A stretch of DNA of 64,000 nt from NCBI RefSeq assembly GCF_002005205.3, contig NZ_CP019701.2, forward strand, positions 2,725,001-2,789,000, given 5' to 3'. This stretch comes from Rhizobium rhizogenes. Lineage in GTDB: Bacteria; Pseudomonadota; Alphaproteobacteria; Rhizobiales; Rhizobiaceae. The position numbers were made by a program, and so were the translations under genes. Below, piece after piece: positions 22,169 to 32,121 of the stretch; position 1 is the first letter of the stretch, and every line of letters starts with the position of its first letter. The notes beneath the pieces are model-generated. The model was not told the origin of the DNA and made no database searches. It saw only the letters and a list, made by a program, of their open reading frames with translations.

Positions 22169-23113
22169 ATGTCTGCCGTTGCCGCGAATGTCGCCCCGAT
22201 TTTCATTCTCATCCTGATCGGCTGGCTGACAGTCAAGGCCGGCCTGTTCAGGGCCGATGCCGGCGATATCCTCAGCGATTTCGTGTTCAAGATCGCGGTG
22301 CCGACCTTGATCTTCCGCACGCTCGCGGAAGCGAATTTCCATGGCGCATCGCCTTTCCGGCTCTGGATCACCTATTTCGCCGGCGTGGCCGTCACCTGGA
22401 CGGTCGGGCATATCGTCACCCGTTATGTCTTCAGGCAGGATGTTCGCATCGCCGTCATCGCCGGCATTTCCTCGGCCTTTGCCAACAATATCTTCATCGG
22501 TCTGCCGCTGGTCGGGCGTTCCGTGGGGGATGAGGGGCTGGTGGCTCTCTCCATCCTGCTCGCCATCCATCTGCCGGTCATGATGATCGCCGGTACGATC
22601 CTGATGGAAAATGCCACGCACAAGGCGGTTGGCGGCGACAAGCGGGGTATGGCGGCGGTGTTTAAACAGGTGGGCCGCAATCTCGTCACCAATCCGCTGG
22701 TGATCGGACTTTTCATTGGGCTTTCAACCAATGTCTCCGGTGTAATACCGACACCGATCCTGAAAACCGTGGTTGATCAGATCGCTTCCATGGCGGGGCC
22801 GGCGGCGCTTATCTCGCTTGGCATGGCGCTGACGAAATATACCATTCGCGGCAATATGGGCATTGCCGTCACCATGACGGTTTTCAAGCTGCTGCTGCTG
22901 CCCGCCTGTGTATGGGCCATGGGCCATGTTCTCGGCCTCAGCCGCGAATGGACGGCGGCGCTTGTTCTCACCTCATCGGTTCCGACAGGGGTGAATGCCT
23001 GGCTGATTGCCAACCGCTTCGGTATTGGCCACAGCGTTGCGGCCTCCACCATCAGCATTTCCACGGCGACCGGCGTTCTTTCCGTGTCGCTGTGGGCATG
23101 GCTGTTGAGCTGA
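22169..23113 (+). CDS. AEC-family auxin-efflux-type permease
   Basis: This 314-residue membrane protein has about ten hydrophobic segments split five plus five around a polar middle loop, the arrangement of the AEC (auxin efflux carrier) family. Conserved features are the NNIFIGLPL segment in the first half and SSVPTGVNAWLIANRF in the second. Characterised bacterial members export or import malate and other carboxylates. The substrate here is unknown. It converges with the RsmC-like gene, 17 bp away. Confidence 0.88.
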   Translation: MSAVAANVAPIFILILIGWLTVKAGLFRADAGDILSDFVFKIAVPTLIFRTLAEANFHGASPFRLWITYFAGVAVTWTVGHIVTRYVFRQDVRIAVIAGISSAFANNIFIGLPLVGRSVGDEGLVALSILLAIHLPVMMIAGTILMENATHKAVGGDKRGMAAVFKQVGRNLVTNPLVIGLFIGLSTNVSGVIPTPILKTVVDQIASMAGPAALISLGMALTKYTIRGNMGIAVTMTVFKLLLLPACVWAMGHVLGLSREWTAALVLTSSVPTGVNAWLIANRFGIGHSVAASTISISTATGVLSVSLWAWLLS

Positions 23114-23130
23114 TTATTCTGTCGAGTTGA

Positions 23131-24147
23131 TTATTTCTGTGCGCTCAGAATCTTGAAGCGGGCGTTGCGGCACACTTCAGTGCTGGTGCGGAATTCAGCC
23201 GCGAGCACCGGCTCATAGGGCATGCCGCGATTGGCGACCATCAGCAGCTTGCCACCGCTGCGCAGCGCGCCGGCGGCAGCCTTTATGAAGGCCTGACCGA
23301 GGGCAGGTTCTGCCGCCTGTCCCGCCGCATGGAAAGGCGGGTTCATGATGATCAAGTCGTATTTTTCCTTCGGCGGCTCGTTTGCCAGGTCCTGCCAGAA
23401 GAAGCGCGTCGTCAGACGCGGATTGTTTTCGAGAAGATTGGTCTTGGCGAATTCCAGCGCGTTCCAGTCCGCTTCGAAAAGGTCGATGCGAGCGGTGCGC
23501 GGCGATTTTTCCGCCAGCATGATGGAGAGATAACCCCAGCCCGCGCCAAAATCGGCGGCATTGCCGTCGAAGTCGGTCGGCAGGCGCGATGCGAGCAGCT
23601 CCGAGCCGTCATCCACACGATCATGCGAGAACATGCCGGGCAGGGCGGTGAAGCGACCTTCCACCGTCGCAGGCTTTTGGGCAAGCTTGGAAACAGTGGT
23701 CGAGACATCGTCCGGCCGTTTGAACCAGAGCGCGACGCCGTGATATTTCGGCGTCGATTCCGTCTCGATGCCGAGCTTCGTCAGTGTCTTGCGCAGCGTC
23801 AGAATACCGTCTTCCTTCGATCCGGCTGCGACGATCAGGCCGCCGGCCTTCACCCGCGAAAGTGCTTCGGCGACACGATTTTCGTTCTCGCCACGATGTT
23901 TGCCGCAAAGCAGCAGCGCCGCATCGTAATCTTCGCCCGAAACATCCGGGGTGACTTTCGCGCCCTGAGCCTCAAGGGCCCGGTAAAGCGGCCGAAGATG
24001 CTGAACCGCGACGATCTCCGCGTCGAAACCATCCAGCCGCGGACCGGCTTCCGCTCCCAGAAACAGAACGCGTTCGCCCTCTTTCGGCATGGCAAGCATG
24101 TCGGAGGCAAAGGGATGGAAAAGGGTTTTCACGGCGTCACGGCTCAT
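23131..24147 (-). CDS. RsmC-like class I SAM-dependent methyltransferase
   Basis: This 338-residue protein has two tandem Rossmann-like halves, as in RsmC, which methylates guanine 1207 of 16S rRNA. The active C-terminal half shows the SAM motif NAADFGAGWGYLSIML, the acidic DLFEAD and the catalytic NPPF used by base-amino methyltransferases (IIMNPPFHAAG). The N-terminal half lacks these motifs, as expected for the family. RsmC is the likely role; RlmG is an alternative. Confidence 0.85.
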   Translation of the reverse strand: MSRDAVKTLFHPFASDMLAMPKEGERVLFLGAEAGPRLDGFDAEIVAVQHLRPLYRALEAQGAKVTPDVSGEDYDAALLLCGKHRGENENRVAEALSRVKAGGLIVAAGSKEDGILTLRKTLTKLGIETESTPKYHGVALWFKRPDDVSTTVSKLAQKPATVEGRFTALPGMFSHDRVDDGSELLASRLPTDFDGNAADFGAGWGYLSIMLAEKSPRTARIDLFEADWNALEFAKTNLLENNPRLTTRFFWQDLANEPPKEKYDLIIMNPPFHAAGQAAEPALGQAFIKAAAGALRSGGKLLMVANRGMPYEPVLAAEFRTSTEVCRNARFKILSAQK

Positions 24148-24229
24148 GGGAGCGTCCTCGAGGTAGGATGGAGTTTGTCAGGGAAAAGTGGAAACCGGTT
24201 TTCCCGAAAAGACAAACGATAATAAAAAC

Positions 24230-24260
24230 GAAAAAAAGGCGCGGGCAAAACCCGCGCCTC
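24230..24260 (-). terminator. Rho-independent terminator after pnp
   Basis: On the minus strand GGCGCGGG pairs with CCCGCGCC around loop TTTTG and is followed by seven T residues. It closes the long rimP-pnp block. Confidence 0.9.
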
Positions 24261-24282
24261 GATAGGGTCTGGTGGCGCGGCC

Positions 24283-26430
24283 TTATTCGGCAGCGGCTTC
24301 ACCGTCTTCCTTCTTCTTGTCGGCAACGACTTCCTTGCCGGTTGCCTGGTCGACAACCTTCATGGACAGGCGAACCTTGCCACGCTCGTCGAAGCCCATC
24401 AGCTTGACCCAGACCTTGTCGCCTTCCTTGACGACGTCGGAAGTCTTGGCGACACGCTCGGAAGCGAGCTGCGAGATGTGGACGAGGCCGTCACGGGCGC
24501 CGAAGAAGTTGACGAAAGCGCCGAAGTCGGCGGTCTTCACGACCGTGCCTTCGTAGATCTGGCCGACTTCCGGTTCAGCAACGATGGAGTGGATCCACTT
24601 GCGGGCCGCTTCGATTTCCTTGCCGGAAGAAGAAGCGATCTTGACGGTGCCGTCGTCTTCGATGTTGATCTTCGCGCCGGTCTTTTCGACGATTTCGCGA
24701 ATGACCTTGCCGCCGGAACCGATGACTTCACGGATCTTGTCGACCGGAATGTTCATGACTTCGATGCGCGGTGCGAATTCGCCGAGCTGGCTGCGGCTCT
24801 CGGTGATGGCGTTGGCCATTTCGCCGAGAATGTGCTTGCGGCCACCCTGTGCCTGTTCCAGAGCGATCTTCATGATCTCTTCGGTGATACCGGCGATCTT
24901 GATGTCCATCTGCAGCGAGGTGATGCCGTCGGCCGTACCCGCAACCTTGAAGTCCATGTCGCCGAGGTGGTCTTCGTCACCGAGAATGTCGGAGAGAACC
25001 GCAAAGCGCTCGCCTTCGAGGATCAGGCCCATGGCGATACCGGCAACCGGCTTGGCCAGCGGAACGCCGGCGTCCATCAGTGCGAGCGAGGTGCCGCAAA
25101 CCGTTGCCATCGACGAGGAGCCGTTGGATTCGGTGATTTCGGAAACGACGCGCAGCGTGTAGGGGAACTGTTCCGCAGTCGGCAGCATCGGGCGGATAGC
25201 GCGCCATGCGAGCTTGCCGTGACCGATTTCGCGACGGCCCGGGGAGCCCATGCGGCCTGTTTCACCGACCGAGTAGGGCGGGAAGTTGTAATGCAGCAGG
25301 AAGCGTTCCTTGTACATGCCGGTCAGGCTGTCGACATACTGTTCGTCTTCGCCGGTGCCGAGCGTCGCAACAACGATCGCCTGGGTTTCACCGCGGGTGA
25401 ACAGCGCCGAACCGTGGGTGCGCGGCAGCAGGCCGACTTCCGAGATGATCGGACGAACGGTCGACAGGTCGCGGCCATCGATACGGCTCTTGGTGTCGAG
25501 AACGTTCCAGCGAACGATCTTTGCCTGAAGGTGCTTGAAGACAGCGCCGATTTCTTCCGGCGTGTATTTGGCTTCGCCTTCTTCCGGCAGGAAGTGTGCC
25601 TTCACCTTCGCCTTCACGGCGTCGACGGCAGCGTAACGGGCAGCCTTTTCGGTGATCTTGTAGGCGTCGCGCAGTTCGGCTTCGGCCAGGCCCAGCATCT
25701 CGTTTTCGAGCGCGGAGAAATCTTCCGGTTCGAATTCACGGGGTTCCTTGGCGGCAACTTCGGCGAGCTTGATGATCGCGTCGATAACCGGCTGGAAGCC
25801 CTTGTGGCCGAACATGACGGCGCCAAGCATGACGTCTTCGTTGAGTTCCTTGGCTTCCGATTCAACCATCAGAACGGCGTCGGAGGTGCCGGCGACAACC
25901 AGATCGAGCGTGGATTCGTCCATCTCGTCCAGATGCGGGTTCAGAACATATTCGCCGTTGATGTAACCAACGCGCGCGCCGCCGATCGGACCCATGAACG
26001 GAATGCCCGAAAGGGTCAGCGCTGCCGAAGTGGCGACCATCGACAGAATGTCGGGGTTGTTTTCCAGATCGTGCTGGATGACGGTCACGACAACCTGCGT
26101 GTCGTTCTTGTAGCCTTCAGGGAAAAGCGGGCGGATCGGACGGTCGATCAGGCGCGAAACGAGGGTCTCGTTTTCGCTCGGGCGGCCTTCGCGCTTGAAG
26201 TAGCCGCCGGGGATCTTGCCGGCTGCGTAGGTCTTTTCCTGGTAGTTGACGGTGAGCGGGAAGAAGTCCTGACCCGGCTTCGGAGACTTTGCGGAAACCA
26301 CGGTCGCGAGAACCATCGTCTCGCCGTAGGTTGCGATGACGGCGCCATCAGCCTGACGGGCGACCTTGCCGGTCTCGAGCTTCAGCGGGCGGCCTGCCCA
26401 TTCGATTTCCACGGAGTGTTGATTGAACAT
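24283..26430 (-). CDS. pnp: Polyribonucleotide nucleotidyltransferase (PNPase)
   Basis: This phosphorolytic 3'-5' exoribonuclease of the RNA degradosome has 715 residues. Two RNase PH domains are separated by an alpha-helical segment. The active-site region of the second is visible as [18 protein letters not shown] domain ([15 protein letters not shown], about residues 560-575) and an S1 domain ([16 protein letters not shown], from about 625) follow. The C-terminal tail is acidic and lysine-rich. It follows rpsO in the universal rpsO-pnp order. Its leader carries a long hairpin like the one used for PNPase autocontrol in E. coli. Confidence 0.97.
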   Translation of the reverse strand: MFNQHSVEIEWAGRPLKLETGKVARQADGAVIATYGETMVLATVVSAKSPKPGQDFFPLTVNYQEKTYAAGKIPGGYFKREGRPSENETLVSRLIDRPIRPLFPEGYKNDTQVVVTVIQHDLENNPDILSMVATSAALTLSGIPFMGPIGGARVGYINGEYVLNPHLDEMDESTLDLVVAGTSDAVLMVESEAKELNEDVMLGAVMFGHKGFQPVIDAIIKLAEVAAKEPREFEPEDFSALENEMLGLAEAELRDAYKITEKAARYAAVDAVKAKVKAHFLPEEGEAKYTPEEIGAVFKHLQAKIVRWNVLDTKSRIDGRDLSTVRPIISEVGLLPRTHGSALFTRGETQAIVVATLGTGEDEQYVDSLTGMYKERFLLHYNFPPYSVGETGRMGSPGRREIGHGKLAWRAIRPMLPTAEQFPYTLRVVSEITESNGSSSMATVCGTSLALMDAGVPLAKPVAGIAMGLILEGERFAVLSDILGDEDHLGDMDFKVAGTADGITSLQMDIKIAGITEEIMKIALEQAQGGRKHILGEMANAITESRSQLGEFAPRIEVMNIPVDKIREVIGSGGKVIREIVEKTGAKINIEDDGTVKIASSSGKEIEAARKWIHSIVAEPEVGQIYEGTVVKTADFGAFVNFFGARDGLVHISQLASERVAKTSDVVKEGDKVWVKLMGFDERGKVRLSMKVVDQATGKEVVADKKKEDGEAAAE

Positions 26431-26448
26431 ATCTTGTCCTTGGTTGTG

Positions 26449-26482
26449 GCTGCCGCTCCGGCATCGTGCCGGCGGTGGCAGC
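26449..26482 (-). promoter_or_regulatory. pnp leader hairpin (putative RNase III/PNPase control site)
   Basis: On the minus strand GCTGCCACCGCCGGCA pairs with TGCCGGAGCGGCAGC around a CGA loop, forming an almost perfect stem of about 15 bp 19 bases before the pnp ATG. In E. coli a similar leader stem is cut by RNase III and then used by PNPase to repress its own mRNA. The same role here is inference from position and shape. Confidence 0.6.
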
Positions 26483-26664
26483 GCTGTGACTCAATCACGG
26501 GCAAGACAGCGGGAGGCTTTCGACAGGCAAGCATCCGGCAATCCTGCCCCATGACAGGTCTGCGGTTGAAAAGGAGGCACCGGCCCATCCGGTTCACCCT
26601 TATCGTCCGGGGGCCACATCAGCGGCGAACGCCCGGAAATTCACGTGGCCTGAAAAGGCCGGAT

Positions 26665-26701
26665 ATAAAAACCGGCGGGCATCGTTGTGAAACCCGCCGG
26701 A
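26665..26701 (-). terminator. Terminator after rpsO
   Basis: On the minus strand CCGGCGGG pairs with CCCGCCGG across a 13-base loop, followed by TTTTTATA. It begins about 8 bases after the rpsO stop and would separate or attenuate rpsO from pnp transcription. Confidence 0.8.
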
Positions 26702-26708
26702 GACGTTA

Positions 26709-26978
26709 TTAGCGGCGAATGCCGAGAGCACCGATCAGCTTGGAGTAACGGGCTTCGTCCTTCTTCTTCAGATAGTCGAGAAGCGAACGACGGCTCGAAA
26801 CCAGCGTCAGAAGGCCACGACGGGAGTGGTTGTCCTTCTTGTGGTCCTTGAAGTGACCGGTCAGGTTGTTGATCCGCTCGGTCAGGATAGCGACCTGAAC
26901 TTCCGGAGAACCGGTGTCGCCTTCCTTCGTGGCATATTCCTTGATGAGGGCGGCTTTGCGCTCTGCAGTAATCGACAT
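26709..26978 (-). CDS. rpsO: 30S ribosomal protein S15
   Basis: This 89-residue primary 16S-binding protein organises the central domain of the 30S subunit. The sequence has the typical S15 segments [23 protein letters not shown]-like [10 protein letters not shown] and LLDYLKKKD. It sits between truB and pnp in the conserved translation block and is followed by its own terminator. Confidence 0.98.
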   Translation of the reverse strand: MSITAERKAALIKEYATKEGDTGSPEVQVAILTERINNLTGHFKDHKKDNHSRRGLLTLVSSRRSLLDYLKKKDEARYSKLIGALGIRR

Positions 26979-27141
26979 CGGACGATCCTTTCTGTTTTAA
27001 GGAAAAATGGGACGCCTAAAGCCGGGATGTCGTCCAGCTCTGGCCATTCAGCAGCATAGGCAAAGCCCAAGCTGGCGCTGCCTATAAACTATTCCGGGTG
27101 CAATTGAAAGAGGCGATTGACAGCGCCTCCCGAGCCTTGAC

Positions 27142-28089
27142 TTAGCCGAAAACACGCTTCGGCCGGAATTCGCCTTCGCCGATCTCGCCGATGGCGACGA
27201 GCTTGCCATGCGCGGTGGCATAGGCCTCGGGATGATTGGCCGGTGCGTCGCGCCCGCGCAGCAGGATGGGGTTGCCCATCTTCAGCCTGTGCGCCTGATC
27301 GTCGTTGATGATGAGGCGGGGAAGAGCGGAAAGCGCCTCGGCCGTATCGATCAGGAAGGCGTCCAGCGCCTCCAGCCGTTCGTCGCGGTCCTCCACAGCC
27401 TCCAGTGCCGTCAGGGTTTCGAGCGGCACCATCATGTCTTCGCCGAAGGGCGCGACCATGGTGCGGCGCAGTTCCGAAATATGGCCGAAACAGCCGAGAT
27501 CGCGGCCCATATCGCGTGCCAGCGCCCGCACATAGGTGCCCTTGCCGCATTCCACTTCGAAATGCGCGGTATCGGCGTCGGGGCAGGCCAGCAGCGTCAG
27601 GCGATGGATTTCCACTTCGCGGGCGGGAATTTCCACCGTCTCGCCGTCACGCGCCAGATCATAGGCGCGCTCGCCGGCGATCTTGATGGCGGAGAATTGC
27701 GGCGGCGTCTGCAGGATCACACCGGTATAATTGGGCAGAATCTCGCGGATCGCCTGTTCGTCCGGGCGTTGATCGGAGGACTCGACCACCTCACCCTCGA
27801 GATCGTCTGTCGTGCGCTGTTCGCCCCAGGTGACGGTGAATTCATAAATCTTCCGGCCGTCCATGACATAGGGCACGGTCTTGGTGGCATCGCCGAGCGC
27901 GATCGGCAGCATGCCGGAAGCGAGCGGATCGAGCGTGCCGGCATGGCCCGCCTTCTGGGCGTTGAACAGCCACTTGATCTTGGAAACGGCCTCGGTCGAG
28001 CCGAAATCCAGCGGCTTGTCGAGAATGAGCCAGCCGGAAATCGGGCGGCCTTTGGGTTTGCGGTTCTGCTGTTTGCGTGGTTTGGACAT
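27142..28089 (-). CDS. truB: tRNA pseudouridine-55 synthase TruB
   Basis: This 315-residue enzyme makes pseudouridine 55 in the T loop of tRNAs. The catalytic aspartate is in [12 protein letters not shown] (D54). The second conserved region [14 protein letters not shown] and a C-terminal PUA-like part (from about residue 240) are present. The start lies 3 bases after the rbfA stop, so the two are co-transcribed. The block rbfA-truB-rpsO-pnp is the usual bacterial order. Confidence 0.96.
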   Translation of the reverse strand: MSKPRKQQNRKPKGRPISGWLILDKPLDFGSTEAVSKIKWLFNAQKAGHAGTLDPLASGMLPIALGDATKTVPYVMDGRKIYEFTVTWGEQRTTDDLEGEVVESSDQRPDEQAIREILPNYTGVILQTPPQFSAIKIAGERAYDLARDGETVEIPAREVEIHRLTLLACPDADTAHFEVECGKGTYVRALARDMGRDLGCFGHISELRRTMVAPFGEDMMVPLETLTALEAVEDRDERLEALDAFLIDTAEALSALPRLIINDDQAHRLKMGNPILLRGRDAPANHPEAYATAHGKLVAIGEIGEGEFRPKRVFG

Positions 28090-28092
28090 GCT

Positions 28093-28509
28093 TCAGTTCT
28101 GTTCGTCGTCTTTTTCGTTCGAAGGTCCAAGATCGCGCTGCACTTCGGGCGAGCGCAGAAGCGCGTCGATCTTCTGGTAATTGTCGAAACTCGTATCGTC
28201 GCGGAAGCGCAGTTCCGGCATGTATTTCATCTGCCGAAGCTGGGGTCCGAGACGACCGCGCATGAATTTGGCATGGCGGTTGAGCGCGGTGATGATGTCG
28301 GTGTGGTCGGCAACGCCAAGCGGCGTCACGTAAGCGGTGGCGATCTTGAGATCGGGCGACATGCGCACTTCCGAAATGGAAATGACGGTGCTTTCGATCA
28401 GATCGTCGCGGATTTCGCCGCGCTGGAGAATCTGGGTCAGTGCGGCGCGCACCTGTTCGCCGACGCGCAGCATGCGTTGCGAAGGGGCCGATGATGTTGC
28501 TTTTGCCAT
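28093..28509 (-). CDS. rbfA: 30S ribosome-binding factor A
   Basis: This 138-residue KH-type protein is needed for late 16S rRNA processing and 30S maturation, especially in the cold. Family segments are [18 protein letters not shown] near the N terminus, [19 protein letters not shown], and the C-terminal [19 protein letters not shown]. It lies between infB and truB. Confidence 0.96.
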   Translation of the reverse strand: MAKATSSAPSQRMLRVGEQVRAALTQILQRGEIRDDLIESTVISISEVRMSPDLKIATAYVTPLGVADHTDIITALNRHAKFMRGRLGPQLRQMKYMPELRFRDDTSFDNYQKIDALLRSPEVQRDLGPSNEKDDEQN

Positions 28510-28584
28510 GGGTTATGCCTCAAACGGAGCGAGCGCCGGTAAGCCGGCGCCCGACAGTAAAGTCCTGTTTTGCGGCGAGAACGC

Positions 28585-31317
28585 TTAGAGCGTTCTCGTG
28601 ATGTGTTCGACGCGGAAGCACTCGATGGTGTCGCCGGCGCGGATGTCTTCGTAGTTTTCGAAAGCCATACCGCATTCCTGACCGACCGGCACTTCGTTGA
28701 CTTCGTCCTTGAAGCGCTTGAGGGTCTTGAGCTTGCCTTCGTGGATGACGACGTTGTCGCGCACCAGACGGACACCTGCACCACGTTCCACCTTGCCCTC
28801 GACGACGCGGCAACCCGCGACCTTGCCGACCTTGGTGATGTTGAACACCTCGAGAATTTCGGCATTGCCGAGGAAGGTCTCGCGACGTTCCGGCGAAAGC
28901 AGACCCGACATCGCCGCCTTAACGTCATCCACCAGATCGTAGATGATGTTGTAGTAGCGGATTTCGATGCCGGCGCGTTCGGAAGCCGTACGTGCCTGTG
29001 CGTTGGCGCGAACGTTGAAGCCGATGATCGCGGCGTTGGATGCCTCGGCAAGCGAGATATCCGATTCCGTGATGGCACCAGCACCCGAGTGAACGATACG
29101 AGCGCGGACTTCGTCGGTGCCGAGCTTGTCGAGCGAAGCGATAATGGCTTCGACCGAACCCTGCACGTCTGCCTTGATGACCAGCGGGAATTCCTTCATT
29201 CCCGAAGTCTGCAACTGGCTCATCATCTGTTCCAGCGAACCGCGCTGGCCCGTCTGACGTGCGACAGCCTTGTCGCGTGCCAGACGCTGGCGGTACTCGG
29301 AAATCTCGCGAGCACGGCTTTCGTTTTCGACAACCGCGAAACGGTCACCGGCAGACGGCGTGCCGGAAAGACCGAGAATCTCGACAGGCATGGCCGGACC
29401 GGCTTCCTTGACGTGTTCGCCCTTGTCGTTGACGAGTGCGCGAACGCGGCCCCACTGATCGCCGGCAACGATGATCTGACCAGGCTTCAGCGTGCCCTTC
29501 TGCACCAGAACGGTAGCGACGGCGCCTCGGCCACGGTCGAGCTCGGCTTCGATGACCGTACCTTCCGCCGTGCGGTTCGGATTGGCCTTGAGGTCGAGGA
29601 TTTCCGCCTGAAGCAGGATGGCTTCGAGCAGCTTGTCGAGGTTCAGCTTGTTCTTGGCCGAAACTTCGACGTCGAGAACTTCACCGCCCATCGATTCCAC
29701 GAAGACTTCGTGCTGAAGCAGCTGCTGGCGAACCTTTTCCGGGTTTGCCTCGTGCTTGTCGATCTTGTTGATCGCAACGACGATCGGAACACCGGCCGCC
29801 TTGGCATGGTTGATGGACTCGATCGTTTGCGGCATCACGCTGTCGTCTGCGGCAACCACCAGAACGGCAATATCCGTCGCCTGCGCGCCACGGGCACGCA
29901 TGGCCGTGAAGGCGGCGTGGCCGGGGGTGTCGATGAAGGTGATCTTCTGACCATTCTTTTCGACCTGATAGGCGCCGATATGCTGGGTGATGCCACCGGC
30001 TTCGCCGGCAACGACGTTGGCCTGACGGATCGCGTCGAGAAGCGAGGTCTTGCCGTGGTCGACGTGGCCCATGATCGTGACAACAGGCGGACGTGGCAGC
30101 ATTTCGCCTTCGTCATCCGTCTGGTTGAAGATGCCTTCTTCGACGTCGGATTCGGAAACGCGCTTGACGGTGTGGCCGAATTCGACCGCAATCAGTTCAG
30201 CCAGATCGGCGTCGATCACGTCGCCCGGCTTCATCATCTGGCCTTCCTTCATCAGGAACTTGATGACGTCGACGGCGCGTTCGGACATGCGCTGCGACAG
30301 TTCCTGAATGGTGATGGTTTCCGGCAGGATCACTTCGCGCATGACCTTTTCACGGGTTTCCTGCATCTGGCTGCGGCGGAACTTCTCCTGCCGGCGACGC
30401 ATGGATGCCATGGAGCGGCCGCGCGGCGTACCGTCTTCATCCAGATTGGATGAGGTGACGGTCAGCTTGCCGCGACGGCGTTCTTCTTCCGTCTTCAGGC
30501 GGGCAGCCGGCTTTGCCGGTGCAGGTGCGGCGACCTTGCCACGGACCGGAAGATTGCCACGGCGTGCACCGCGATCATCCTCGTCCTCACCATCGGCACG
30601 GCGTCCGCGCGGAGCGGCGGTTTCGGGTGTTGCGCGGGCAGGAGCGGCGGCGGCCTGAGGGCGAGCCTCGGCGCGCTGCGCCGGCTGAGCGACGGTAGCC
30701 GGCTTTTCAGCGGCCGGTTCGGATTTCGCTTCCGCGGCCGGCTGGCTTGCCGCTACCTTGGCGGCTGCAGCTTCTTCGGCGGCACGGCGTGCAGCCTCTT
30801 CCTTTTCGGCGGCGATGCGGCGTTCTTCCTCCACCTTGCGGCGTGCTTCATCTTCGGCACGCTGCTTGGCTTCGATCACGTCGCGGGCCTGTGCTTCCAT
30901 GAGTGCGCGGCGACGGGCTTCCATCTCGCCGGCGGACAGATCGTGCAGGACGTTGCCACGCGGGCGCTCGGGCTGGCGCTGCTGCGGTGCGGACGAGCCG
31001 GGACGCTGCTGCGGCTGGGAGGAACCCGGACGCTGCTGCTGGCCGCTGGGCTGATGGATGCGCTGCTGCGGAGCCTGCGGACGCGGTGCCGCGGGGGCAG
31101 GGGCGGCCGGCTTCGGAGCCGGTGCTGCAACCGAATGAACCTGCTTCTCGTCTTCAGGACGCATGGGGCGGCGCTTGCGTGTTTCCACGACAACCGCATT
31201 TGTGCGACCTCGACCCATATCCTGCCGCACGGTGCCCTGATTCATCCCGCCCGGTTTGAGGGTGAGAGTCTTCTTGGCCGGCGCGTTGAGTGTCTTGTCG
31301 TCGTTGTTGTCGGTCAT
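28585..31317 (-). CDS. infB: Translation initiation factor IF-2
   Basis: This 910-residue GTPase places fMet-tRNA in the ribosomal P site. A long low-complexity N-terminal half (rich in Q, P, A, R and E, about residues 30-300) precedes the IF2_N segment near residue 340. The G domain has [12 protein letters not shown] (about residue 417), DTPGHAAF and NKIDK. The C-terminal domains that bind fMet-tRNA follow. The length and the disordered N terminus match alphaproteobacterial IF-2. Internal starts that yield shorter isoforms, as in E. coli, cannot be assessed. Confidence 0.97.
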   Translation of the reverse strand: MTDNNDDKTLNAPAKKTLTLKPGGMNQGTVRQDMGRGRTNAVVVETRKRRPMRPEDEKQVHSVAAPAPKPAAPAPAAPRPQAPQQRIHQPSGQQQRPGSSQPQQRPGSSAPQQRQPERPRGNVLHDLSAGEMEARRRALMEAQARDVIEAKQRAEDEARRKVEEERRIAAEKEEAARRAAEEAAAAKVAASQPAAEAKSEPAAEKPATVAQPAQRAEARPQAAAAPARATPETAAPRGRRADGEDEDDRGARRGNLPVRGKVAAPAPAKPAARLKTEEERRRGKLTVTSSNLDEDGTPRGRSMASMRRRQEKFRRSQMQETREKVMREVILPETITIQELSQRMSERAVDVIKFLMKEGQMMKPGDVIDADLAELIAVEFGHTVKRVSESDVEEGIFNQTDDEGEMLPRPPVVTIMGHVDHGKTSLLDAIRQANVVAGEAGGITQHIGAYQVEKNGQKITFIDTPGHAAFTAMRARGAQATDIAVLVVAADDSVMPQTIESINHAKAAGVPIVVAINKIDKHEANPEKVRQQLLQHEVFVESMGGEVLDVEVSAKNKLNLDKLLEAILLQAEILDLKANPNRTAEGTVIEAELDRGRGAVATVLVQKGTLKPGQIIVAGDQWGRVRALVNDKGEHVKEAGPAMPVEILGLSGTPSAGDRFAVVENESRAREISEYRQRLARDKAVARQTGQRGSLEQMMSQLQTSGMKEFPLVIKADVQGSVEAIIASLDKLGTDEVRARIVHSGAGAITESDISLAEASNAAIIGFNVRANAQARTASERAGIEIRYYNIIYDLVDDVKAAMSGLLSPERRETFLGNAEILEVFNITKVGKVAGCRVVEGKVERGAGVRLVRDNVVIHEGKLKTLKRFKDEVNEVPVGQECGMAFENYEDIRAGDTIECFRVEHITRTL

Positions 31318-31419
31318 TCCGTTCCCGTTCCTTCGGACGAGAACCGGATGACGTCCATCAGGTCTCGTCGTTCAATTGCTGCATCGGAACGCGGCGACCG
31401 TTCATGTCGGTTAACCGCG

Positions 31420-32121
31420 TCATTGTTCTGTCCGGGCAGCGTCGCGTTCCGCCTGAGATCGACCGCCAGGGCGGTACTGCTCAAGCATCGTTGCGCGCTT
31501 CACTACACCCTCACCCGCCTGCCCCGCAAGCGCGCAAGCATGGATAAAAGCATTCTGGCCCATCAACTCGTCCATTTCGGCTCCGCTGAAGAGCCGGAAG
31601 GACGGAATTTCATTGCCGGCATCGCTGCCGAGCGCCCAGGCCTTGCGGGCCTGGTCCAGTTTTCTCACGCCGTCGGCTGCAGCATCGGTCGCGTGGAACA
31701 CGGCAATCGCGTTCCCGGATCGTACCGCAGCATCGACTTTCATCGCGCCGCTGATGAACTGGCCCGCCTTGCGCGCCATGTTCATCATTCCGGCAAGCTG
31801 CTGCGCCATCAGCCGGTCGAGAAGAGTAAGAAGCTCCGGCCCGGCCTTGACGTCGCGTTTGAGAGCCCGTGCGAAGAGCTTCTTCGCGATGGCCTTCTCG
31901 ATCAGGGCGCGCTCGGGTGTCACCCAGCAGCCGCGCCCCGGCAATTGGCGTTTCAGATCCGGAACGACGCTGCCGTCCGGGCCTGCGACAAAGCGGATCA
32001 ACTCGTCGGGTGATCCGCTCTGCCGTGTCACAATGCACATACGCCCATTGGCGTCGCCTTTGAGCCGCCCGTCATCATCCGTCTCGGGCAGTTCGTCCGG
32101 CTCATGCGCCTGCGATGTCAT
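31420..32121 (-). CDS. YlxR-YlxQ fusion RNA-binding protein (DUF448 + L7Ae-like)
   Basis: This 233-residue protein joins two RNA-binding modules that are separate genes in Firmicutes. The N-terminal half is YlxR/DUF448 (GRMCIVTRQ, LPGRGCWVTPERALIEKA). The C-terminal half is an L7Ae/YlxQ-like domain (LAGMMNMARKAGQFISGAMKVDAAVRSG type). It sits between nusA and infB, the same place the separate genes occupy elsewhere. Its ATG overlaps the nusA stop (ATGA). It is probably an rRNA- or ribosome-associated factor. Confidence 0.88.
   Translation of the reverse strand: MTSQAHEPDELPETDDDGRLKGDANGRMCIVTRQSGSPDELIRFVAGPDGSVVPDLKRQLPGRGCWVTPERALIEKAIAKKLFARALKRDVKAGPELLTLLDRLMAQQLAGMMNMARKAGQFISGAMKVDAAVRSGNAIAVFHATDAAADGVRKLDQARKAWALGSDAGNEIPSFRLFSGAEMDELMGQNAFIHACALAGQAGEGVVKRATMLEQYRPGGRSQAERDAARTEQ

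Noticed and set aside
24478..26712. 744-codon open frame opposite pnp
   Set aside because: It is the mirror frame of a GC-rich, highly expressed gene. Its composition (rich in D, F, G, V, R) is typical of antisense shadows and pnp explains the region fully.
28570..30453. 627-codon open frame opposite infB
   Set aside because: Antisense shadow caused by codon bias; infB on the other strand has all its motifs.
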